Shown here one piece after another: positions 44,054 through 50,075 of a DNA stretch of 50,075 bases. The stretch is from the NCBI GenBank assembly GCA_020628085.1, contig JAHDFQ010000013.1:1-50075 (forward strand). The letters are read 5' to 3'. Source of the DNA: Saprospiraceae bacterium. Its GTDB lineage: Bacteria > Bacteroidota > Bacteroidia > Chitinophagales > Saprospiraceae. Below the pieces are notes generated by a model, which was given only the letters and a program-made list of their open reading frames with translations, was not told where the DNA came from and searched no databases. Made by a program: the position numbers and the translations under genes. Numbering within the stretch: position 1 is the stretch's first letter; each line of letters opens with the position of its first letter.

Positions 44054-44274
44054 AAAACAGACTATGAGAAAACCTCGAAGAGATTTATTTTTGAGCCGTA
44101 TGCTAAATACAGCGATTTTTCAAAAAAAGAGTAGACACTTCCAAAGAGATCATTAATTACCTAATTTAATTATCATTCCCGTTGAGCTGAGTAGTTTGGA
44201 AAGTGCTACCCTTTCATAAACACTAATTATGAGTTGTGTAATTCCCGATAGTTAAACGGTTGGACAAAATTACT
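44054..44274. other. Unassigned stretch between a minus terminator and an inverted repeat
   Basis: 221 bp without a supported gene. It is either the 3' UTR of the glucosaminidase gene or a separate short minus-strand RNA ending at 44028. Two short pairing segments (CACTTCCAAA and TTTGGAAAGTG) enclose about 70 bp. Confidence 0.3.
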
Positions 44275-44388
44275 TGCCTGCCAGCCGCAGGCAGGTATAA
44301 TAACGCCAACCTTCAAAAAAGTTGTAAAATACTGACAGTCAGGAAGTTTTTATGACTTTTTTGGAGGTTTTGAAGGCGGTTATTATAC
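44275..44388. repeat. Nested inverted repeat, MITE-like or REP-like
   Basis: A GC-rich small palindrome (TGCCTGC..GCAGGCA, 44275-44293) abuts a 94-bp imperfect inverted repeat whose ends are GTATAATAACGCC (44295) and GGCGGTTATTATAC (44375-44388), with CTGAC-A-GTCAG near its centre. A CCTGC-N5-GCAGG element recurs at 49887-49901. It looks like a dispersed repeat; no target-site duplication is evident. Confidence 0.5.
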
Positions 44389-44408
44389 TAATTTTTCTGA
44401 CCTACTAC

Positions 44409-45302
44409 TTATATATCTAACTTATACAATTCATATTTTTCGATCATAGCTTTAAGTTTTGTATGATATTTTTTATCGGTAGCATAACCAAGTCTTTTCA
44501 AACCATCTGCCCATTTCTTATAGTTTCGACCATGCTTCAATAATGGTTTATATCGACCACTTACTATCATTTTACTATGTGAACGCCAGCTTTCCCAACT
44601 GCTATCATATTTTCGGAAAAAATCTTTGTGATGATCGTCAAAATGGTTGGAACAATGTCCTTTCTTACAGTTTTTAGAAAAGCACTTCATTCCAAAATGG
44701 TTGTTGTTAGACTTTGCTAATCGGCTATCCCCTGCTCGACTCTCTATAATCGCTTGCGCCATTTTAATACTGGCAGGAATTCCATATTTTTCCATTTCTG
44801 TTTTAGCAACATCAGCAAAACGATCTATGTACTCTAAAGTCGCTTTGTCTTTAAGCATATCTGGAGAAGCCGGAGCATAAGGGTTTCCACCATCGCCTTT
44901 CCAAGAAATCGTTTGTGCTTTATGCTCGTTGGAGGATGACTCCTTATTCTCTTTTTTTACAAACATTTCTAAAGGCGCATTCATATCAAACGCCATATTG
45001 AGTTCGTCCTTGCAAATGATAAAAGCGAGAAAAGCCAATACACCTAATTTCATCCACGGAATTTCACTACGCTGTAACCCCACATATCTTCTCCAATATT
45101 TGACAAATTGATATTTAAGGGCTACTACTAATTTCCAAGTCAAGCGCATCAATTTTTTTAATATATCCATCAAATCAAAATCTACCGATTCACGATTTGT
45201 AATATTAGATCGGCTTCTTTTTTCTCTTTTATCAAACGTTTTGTTGTCAATAGAATCGCTCGGAAAAAAAATAAATTCAGGTTGAGTACTATTTCGTCGC
45301 AT
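44409..45302 (-). CDS. GH73 glucosaminidase (peptidoglycan hydrolase), membrane-anchored
   Basis: 297 residues. A basic cytoplasmic N-terminus (1-80) leads to one membrane helix (about 86-101, 'LGVLAFLAFIICKDE'), then a GH73 domain (about 155-297). The domain has 'YGIPASIKMAQAIIESRAGD' with the catalytic Glu, 'NNNHFGMKCF' and 'YDSSWESWRSHSKMI'. Such enzymes cut the glycan backbone of peptidoglycan. The long cytoplasmic head is unusual. It is divergent from the S24 repressor gene. Confidence 0.9.
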   Translation of the reverse strand: MRRNSTQPEFIFFPSDSIDNKTFDKREKRSRSNITNRESVDFDLMDILKKLMRLTWKLVVALKYQFVKYWRRYVGLQRSEIPWMKLGVLAFLAFIICKDELNMAFDMNAPLEMFVKKENKESSSNEHKAQTISWKGDGGNPYAPASPDMLKDKATLEYIDRFADVAKTEMEKYGIPASIKMAQAIIESRAGDSRLAKSNNNHFGMKCFSKNCKKGHCSNHFDDHHKDFFRKYDSSWESWRSHSKMIVSGRYKPLLKHGRNYKKWADGLKRLGYATDKKYHTKLKAMIEKYELYKLDI

Positions 45303-45495
45303 AGCTTTATATTTTAGTGCTGTAATTTGTTGTACTGAAAATGGAATTAGTTTTAAAAAACCAAAGGACTTCCATTTTTTAGTTGTAAATTAGAACTTCA
45401 TTACATGAATATGTTTTTAACTTCCTAATTACAATACAAATATAAAACAATTAGTTTGTTTTAAACAAATATTTTAAAACATTTATTTTTATAAA
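45303..45495. other. Divergent intergenic region of glucosaminidase and S24 repressor
   Basis: 193 bp. It contains the palindrome at 45455-45469 and is very AT-rich near the repressor start. No other feature is clear. Confidence 0.4.
45455..45469. promoter_or_regulatory. Palindromic operator candidate of the S24 repressor
   Basis: TTTGTTT-T-AAACAAA, a perfect 15-base palindrome 27 bp before the repressor start codon. Autorepression is the simplest inference. Confidence 0.5.
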
Positions 45496-46218
45496 ATGAA
45501 TAAATTTTCAGAACATATTGTTATTCAACGATTTAATAGTGTATATAATTTACTACTAGACACGAATAAAATTAAGGGAAAGTCTGATTTAGCTGAAAAA
45601 CTAGATACCTACAACCATGTTATCAACGATATTTTAAAAGGAAAACGTAGTATCACCATAGACCAATTAAACAAATTGTTTCTTATATTTAATATTGATG
45701 CAAATTACATTTTTGGTCTATCCGATTCTTTTTATCTAGATCCCGAAGACGCTTCCGATTCCTTTAATATTGAAAAGAAAGACGTTCTTCAAAAAGATGG
45801 AAAACGGAATATTCGTTTGATTGAAGATATTAGAGCCTTTGCAGGAACGGCCATAGATTTAAATAGTACAAATGCGTTAGATGCAATGCCACAGTTCTCT
45901 ATTCCAGGCATGGATGGAGATTTATTTGCGATAGAAATTCAAGGAGACAGTATGTCGCCAACTATTACTAATGGCGATTTGGTAGTTTGTGAATTATTAG
46001 AAACGCAGGATCCTATTCGCAATAATCAGGTCTATGTTATTGTGACAGACACCATCGTTGCCAAACGGGTTCAACCCATCAAAGAAGATCATGAAGTACT
46101 CGCTCTAAAATTGATTTCGGATAATGATGACGTTTATAAACCTTATGATATAAATGTAGAGGATATCCGACATATATTAAAAGTCAAAACACGTCTGACC
46201 AATTATGGGATGAGCTGA
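45496..46218 (+). CDS. LexA/CI-like S24 family repressor with XRE-type N-terminus
   Basis: 240 residues. An N-terminal helix-turn-helix (about 10-75, 'GKSDLAEKLDTYNHVINDIL') is followed by a linker and an S24 peptidase domain (about 105-235). The catalytic dyad is S152 ('GDSMSPTI') and K190 ('IVAKRV'). A likely self-cleavage bond A116-G117 ('IRAFAGTA') lies 36 residues before the Ser, as in LexA and CI. It probably represses DNA-damage or stress genes, with a palindrome upstream of its own gene. It is not flanked by phage genes, so a host regulator is more likely than a prophage repressor. Confidence 0.88.
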   Translation: MNKFSEHIVIQRFNSVYNLLLDTNKIKGKSDLAEKLDTYNHVINDILKGKRSITIDQLNKLFLIFNIDANYIFGLSDSFYLDPEDASDSFNIEKKDVLQKDGKRNIRLIEDIRAFAGTAIDLNSTNALDAMPQFSIPGMDGDLFAIEIQGDSMSPTITNGDLVVCELLETQDPIRNNQVYVIVTDTIVAKRVQPIKEDHEVLALKLISDNDDVYKPYDINVEDIRHILKVKTRLTNYGMS

Positions 46219-46296
46219 TCTAAATGAGGTGCTTTTAAGAGTAATAATTTAGGTTACTAGTGGATATTCTATTAAAAGTTGTGAGTGCGTTTCTAA

Positions 46297-46322
46297 TCTC
46301 AATGGGTCATGACCCATTGAGA
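46297..46322. repeat. Perfect 26-bp palindrome between S24 repressor and bestrophin genes
   Basis: The half-site TCTCAATGGGTCA (46297-46309) is followed at once by its exact complement. There is no T-tract after it. It has the same loopless style as the family 1 palindromes but a different sequence. It could be a terminator-like repeat or a binding site. Confidence 0.55.
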
Positions 46323-46376
46323 AAACTTTAGAATAATCTCTAGTAAACATCACACAAAAACCAACAATTCAATTTT

Positions 46377-47396
46377 ATGTATACAAGAAGAAATATAAAA
46401 TTTTCTATCGTTTTCCGATTTGCTTGGGCAAAACTGATCTTTTTTACTTTTTGGTCTATATTGGCTGTTTTTATATTTCATGAAGCGGAACATGCTGGAA
46501 TGAATTTTAGTATTCCATTCTTGCCATTGAGTACGATTGGTATTGCAGTTGCTTTTTATGTTGGTTTTAAAAACAATGCTTCTTATGATCGATTTTGGGA
46601 AGCTCGGAAAATCTGGGGCGGTATTGTCAATAGTAGTCGAACTTGGGGCAATCAAGTTTTAAATTTTGTTACCACATATAGATCATTCGCTGACATATCA
46701 AGTGAAGATTTACATCTCATTCAAAAAAAGTTGATTTATCGACATTTAGCTTGGTTAAATGCACTGCGCTTACAACTGCGTCAACCTACGTCCTTTAGTC
46801 CAAAGCACCCTCGTTCGGTTAAAAGTTATCTGACAGGAAGTGACGAACGTATGAATTGGGATAACGGCGTTGCTTGTTTTTTGGGCAAAACCGAATACGA
46901 TGAAATGATTGGTAATGCGAATACCGCTACGCAAATCATTAGAAAGCAAGGAGATGACTTACGTCAACTTATGCACGAATCTGGTATGATTGATGATTTC
47001 CGTCATATGGAAATGATGCGAGTTTTGGAGCTTTTTTATGATTATCAAGGGAAGTGTGAACGAATCAAAAACACCCCTTTTCCAAGACAATATGCTTATT
47101 TTAGTCAAATATTTACTTGGATTTTTATTCTACTATTACCTTTTGGAATGGTTGGTGAATTTGCTAAAATGGGGCATTCTAATATTTTCTTAACGATTCC
47201 TTTTTGTGTATTGATATCTTGGGTTTTTAGTACGATGGAAGTTGTTGGTGATAATAGTGAAGATCCGTTTGAGAACTTTATTAATGATGTTCCAATGACA
47301 GCATTGTGTCGAACAATTGAGATAGATTTACGAGAAATGCTCGGAGAAACAGACTTACCACCTAAAATCAAACCTGAAAATGATATTTTGTATTAA
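46377..47396 (+). CDS. Bestrophin family (UPF0187) anion channel-like protein
   Basis: 339 residues with hydrophobic segments near 17-36, 43-62 and 235-280. Family motifs are 'SYDRFWEARKIWGGIVNSSR' near 70-90 and 'FGMVGEFAKMGHSNIF', 'MEVVGDNSEDPFENFINDVP' near 295-315. Bestrophins are pentameric anion or cation channels, and some carry bicarbonate. The next gene, 133 bp on, is a beta-carbonic anhydrase, which suggests bicarbonate movement; that is inference from neighbourhood. Confidence 0.9.
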   Translation: MYTRRNIKFSIVFRFAWAKLIFFTFWSILAVFIFHEAEHAGMNFSIPFLPLSTIGIAVAFYVGFKNNASYDRFWEARKIWGGIVNSSRTWGNQVLNFVTTYRSFADISSEDLHLIQKKLIYRHLAWLNALRLQLRQPTSFSPKHPRSVKSYLTGSDERMNWDNGVACFLGKTEYDEMIGNANTATQIIRKQGDDLRQLMHESGMIDDFRHMEMMRVLELFYDYQGKCERIKNTPFPRQYAYFSQIFTWIFILLLPFGMVGEFAKMGHSNIFLTIPFCVLISWVFSTMEVVGDNSEDPFENFINDVPMTALCRTIEIDLREMLGETDLPPKIKPENDILY

Positions 47397-47529
47397 GTCA
47401 GAAATAAACTATTTATCTTCGTTGATAGTTATATACAAGAGAATTATCTTGGATTAATATTTTATACATTAAATAATTCCTTGAAAACTACTTTAAAGTA
47501 TTACCTAAAAAATAAAGATTATTATTATC

Positions 47530-48126
47530 ATGAGTAACAAAAATTTATCTTGGTCAGAAGCATTAGACCGTATTAAATCAGGAAACAATAATTTCGTAGC
47601 CGATCAATTAGACGGAAAATTACAAAACTCTTCTCGACGTGACGACTTAGTAAGTGGACAAAATCCATATGCCATTATATTAAGTTGTGCCGACAGTCGG
47701 GTTGTTCCAGAATTAGCTTTTGACACAGGTTTGGGTGAATTATTTGTTATTCGAGTCGCTGGAAATGTAGCCAATACATCTTCTATTGCAAGTATAGAAT
47801 ATGCTGTAGCGCACTTGGGTGTCAACCTAATTGTAGTTTTGGGACATCAGTCTTGTGGAGCGGTAACAGCAGCTTTAGCTGGTGGTGATAATGGTTATAA
47901 CTTGAACCATCTTTTAGCACATGTAGAACCCGCAAAAGCAGCTTCCGAAGATAAGAGCGTTAACGCCGTTGTGAAGAAAAATGCAGAATTAACTGGACAG
48001 CATTTAGCTGACCGATCAAGTATTATTTCTGATGCAGTAAATAGTGGTAGTTTGAAAATTCTACCTGCATATTATAACTTAGATAGTGGTAAGGTAGATT
48101 TCTTAAAAGAAGAAGTACTTGCATAA
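47530..48126 (+). CDS. Beta-carbonic anhydrase
   Basis: 198 residues. Zinc ligands C53, H106 and C109 ('SCADSRVVPE', 'LGHQSCGAV') plus the D55-R57 dyad define a beta-class enzyme that interconverts CO2 and bicarbonate in the cytoplasm. Length is normal and no signal peptide is seen. It follows a bestrophin-like gene on the same strand and is closed by a strong hairpin terminator. Confidence 0.95.
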   Translation: MSNKNLSWSEALDRIKSGNNNFVADQLDGKLQNSSRRDDLVSGQNPYAIILSCADSRVVPELAFDTGLGELFVIRVAGNVANTSSIASIEYAVAHLGVNLIVVLGHQSCGAVTAALAGGDNGYNLNHLLAHVEPAKAASEDKSVNAVVKKNAELTGQHLADRSSIISDAVNSGSLKILPAYYNLDSGKVDFLKEEVLA

Positions 48127-48143
48127 GCAGCAAAGTTATTATT

Positions 48144-48180
48144 AAAAAGCCCCTGAAAATGATATTTTCAGGGGCTTTTT
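48144..48180. terminator. Bidirectional terminator between carbonic anhydrase and vWA lipoprotein genes
   Basis: AAAAAGCCCCTGAAAAT (48144-48160), loop GAT, and the exact complement (48164-48180) ending in TTTTT. It is symmetrical and fits both convergent genes. Confidence 0.9.
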
Positions 48181-48214
48181 AATTCGTATGATTTTTTATT
48201 TTAAATTATTCGTG

Positions 48215-49252
48215 TCAATTTAAAGAGCAGCCACTTTCAAAACCAGTAGCATCGAAAACAGTTGTTTTAGAACCTTGTCGATCATCTTTAGTGACCTCAA
48301 TAATCAACTCATTCTCTCCACTCCCATCTCGCTTAGGTGTACAGTATTCAAATAGATAAAAGCTATTTGTTTCATCATGAATAATTTGAGCAATTTCCTC
48401 AAACTTAGCCGTCAAACTATCTGAATCTTCTGCAAAGACAGAACTACTTTTACCGATATTCCTCAAGACATCCTCGTCAATTTCATTCCCCAATCCAATC
48501 GAATAATAATTAATATCGTTTGCCGCATTATTGACCTGTTCGTAGGCATCCTCCTTAGTATAACGAGCGGCCTGATCGGTTCCATCAGTGAACATAATCA
48601 CAGAAGCAGCGGACAATGATCCTTCTAGTTGACTCGTGCTTAGTTCCGTTTCAGCTAAAGTTGTTGCTTTAATAATTGCACCAAACAAGTCCGTAGAACT
48701 GTCATTAGAAATACCCGAATTGATGCCTAGTATAGCTTCTTGTAATGCAATAGAATTATTTGTAAAATCAATTAATGGATGAAGTTGGTCTGCACCATCA
48801 AACCACCAAATTCCAATTTTTGTAGAAGAATTCATATCAGCTTGCATGACATCAATCACAAACTCCTTTGCTGCTTCTTTCAGTTGATCCAAATTCCCAT
48901 TAATGACACTACCACTTAAATCGAGTAAAAGCAACACTTTATAATCAAACACTTGCTCATTGTCACTAATAATACGCACCGCTTCATCTTCAGAAATAAC
49001 TTTTGGTGCATCATCGTTTCGACCTTTTTCATAAATAGTAAAATTATCAGATGTCAATCCTGAAACAGGATTATCATTTTCGTCTTTTACTCTAAAAAAA
49101 ACAGAAACCTTAGAAGGAAGGGTTTCATATTGACGTTGAATATCAATTTGAAATTCTTTAGGGTACAATTGAACTGGCGTTTCTTTCTTTTTACAAGAAA
49201 ATTGGATGACACCAATTAAGATCATCACGGGAAGTAGTAGATTCTTTCTCAT
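48215..49252 (-). CDS. von Willebrand factor A domain lipoprotein
   Basis: 345 residues. A signal peptide with lipobox 'IQFSC' (lipid Cys C20) precedes a short Ig-like region (about 35-80) and a VWA domain (about 103-300). The MIDAS motif is 'DLSGSV' (D111), with a conserved Thr and 'FTDGTDQ'. Such proteins bind partners through a metal ion at the cell envelope. It has no operon partner here. The start ATG gives a proper signal peptide. Confidence 0.88.
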   Translation of the reverse strand: MRKNLLLPVMILIGVIQFSCKKKETPVQLYPKEFQIDIQRQYETLPSKVSVFFRVKDENDNPVSGLTSDNFTIYEKGRNDDAPKVISEDEAVRIISDNEQVFDYKVLLLLDLSGSVINGNLDQLKEAAKEFVIDVMQADMNSSTKIGIWWFDGADQLHPLIDFTNNSIALQEAILGINSGISNDSSTDLFGAIIKATTLAETELSTSQLEGSLSAASVIMFTDGTDQAARYTKEDAYEQVNNAANDINYYSIGLGNEIDEDVLRNIGKSSSVFAEDSDSLTAKFEEIAQIIHDETNSFYLFEYCTPKRDGSGENELIIEVTKDDRQGSKTTVFDATGFESGCSLN

Positions 49253-49372
49253 TTTGTAATAGATTTAGTGGATTTGGTATTCGGTTGAATTGAATACCAC
49301 TATTAACGACGAGAAAGTTATATATATGTTGCATGTAGAAATGGTTTAACATTGTCTTGACTTGTTTTTAAC

Positions 49373-49408
49373 AAAAAAGTACCCTACATAAATGAATATG
49401 AGGGGTAC
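49373..49408 (-). terminator. Candidate intrinsic terminator, minus strand
   Basis: On the minus strand GTACCC..GGGTAC (18-base loop) is followed by TTTTTTGTT. It lies upstream of the vWA gene and would end a leftward transcript that starts further right, perhaps in the unassigned end region. Confidence 0.5.
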
Positions 49409-49705
49409 GAAAAATAATTAATAGAATGAAATTTCTTATTATGTATTAGACAAAAAATAAATAAGTTAGATTGGTTTAGTAATTCTAGTGTTGTGTAACA
49501 AAAATAAAGTTCAACACTGAAATATAGCAGTCAAACTGGAGACATAAACGATGAGTGCCATGACAATCTAAAGAAGGATGTTGTAGCTACATGAGTTTAC
49601 CCTTTGTCCAATTCAAGTAAAACCGCTACTCGTTTGAGTACTCTTGCTAATAATATCCCTGTGTTCACAAGAATTTCTAATTATTGACCATGTACAGTTG
49701 TGATT

Positions 49706-49740
49706 TTTGCATCTTGAGCATTTTGATCTCAAGGTGCAAA
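49706..49740. repeat. 13-bp-stem hairpin
   Basis: TTTGCATCTTGAG (49706-49718) pairs with CTCAAGGTGCAAA (49728-49740) through one G-T pair, with a nine-base loop. There is no T-tract, and the function is unknown. Confidence 0.4.
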
Positions 49741-50075
49741 ATTTATAATAAATTATCTTACAGTGTTTTTGTTAAGAGTCAAAATCCCCCCGACTAAAGT
49801 ACGGGGTTAGAATTTGCACAAAAAAATTTACCGTCATAAAAAGAGTAAGTAATTGACTCCGAGGATTCGGTTTACGAATCCTGAATCCTGCCCCACGCAG
49901 GCGGTTTTTACTGACGAACTACTTATAGAATCACAGAATTATAATTCTTCAATTTAGTTTCTGTTAAAGTTAACTGAATATTATTTGTTAATCTGTATCA
50001 TCATAGGTTGACATTGGAATGTCGTACAATTGATAATAATCAGATAATCTTCCACCTCTCCACTAGACACCAAAC

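Larger units (their letters stand above)
49253..50075. other. Gene-free right end with hairpins
   Basis: 823 bp without a gene I can support. It holds a minus-strand terminator-like hairpin (49373-49408), a 13-bp stem (49706-49740), GGATTCG/CGAATCC (49863-49881) and CCTGC-N5-GCAGG (49887-49901). The sequence runs off the window. Confidence 0.4.

Noticed and set aside
49653-49668. GG-N10-GC on the minus strand near 49.66 kb
   Set aside because: The -24 half (AGGGAT) and -12 half (TTAGCA) are both weak and there is no transcript evidence. Probably chance.

Overview
The window is AT-rich DNA from a free-living member of the Bacteroidota. The evidence is two type IX secretion system (T9SS) cargo proteins (one type B CTD, one type A CTD), a PorP/SprF-family protein, Bacteroidota-type -7 promoter boxes (TAnnTTTG), a DUF6364/PIN toxin-antitoxin pair and an acyl-CoA oxidase-like dehydrogenase. 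A saprospirian lineage is plausible, but that is inference. I saw no tRNA, rRNA, transposase or CRISPR array.

Layout. 0.1-9.1 kb (minus): a 2610-residue secreted adhesin with 13 cysteine-paired 51-residue repeats and its downstream PorP/SprF partner. 9.7-14.0 kb: argS and a convergent acyl-CoA oxidase/dehydrogenase, separated by a 26-bp-stem hairpin. 14.1-14.8 kb: a PIN/DUF6364 toxin-antitoxin pair with a repeated operator-like sequence. 14.9-34.8 kb: a large exopolysaccharide (EPS) locus in three blocks. The first is a minus-strand operon (14.9-19.5 kb: kinase-like protein, acetyltransferase, two glycosyltransferases). The second is a minus-strand pair (23.9-26.2 kb: WecA-like initiating transferase and a DUF1972 glycosyltransferase). 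The third is a plus-strand operon (26.6-34.8 kb: Wza-like, Wzc-like, flippase, glycosyltransferase, Wzy-like polymerase, APH-fold kinase). In the middle (19.9-24.0 kb) lies a complete nitric-oxide phosphorelay: a sigma-54 response regulator, an H-NOX haem sensor and a hybrid histidine kinase with Hpt. The two control regions of this locus share the palindrome TTCCC-N5-GGGAA and carry sigma-54 -24/-12 promoter matches, so NO control of capsule or EPS export is a testable model.

35-39.5 kb: exported Mn-type superoxide dismutase, then a vitamin B12 uptake unit (promoter, cobalamin riboswitch, BtuB-like TonB receptor, T9SS-anchored DUF4465 protein), then an FMN reductase-like protein. 39.8-43.1 kb: a small unknown gene and a TPR histidine kinase/LuxR response regulator pair. 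43.1-44.4 kb: 1.3 kb with no long gene. It holds three intrinsic terminators and a near-consensus sigma-54 promoter on the minus strand that would drive a transcript of about 390 nt with several hairpins and a 40-codon reading frame. 44.4-49.3 kb: GH73 glucosaminidase, LexA/CI-like S24 repressor, bestrophin-like channel, beta-carbonic anhydrase and a von Willebrand A lipoprotein. The last 0.8 kb has hairpins but no gene I can support.

The most interesting items are the NO-phosphorelay/sigma-54/EPS circuit, the sigma-54-driven RNA or small gene at about 43.55-43.93 kb, and a family of short near-loopless palindromes, one of which lies in frame inside a glycosyltransferase gene.
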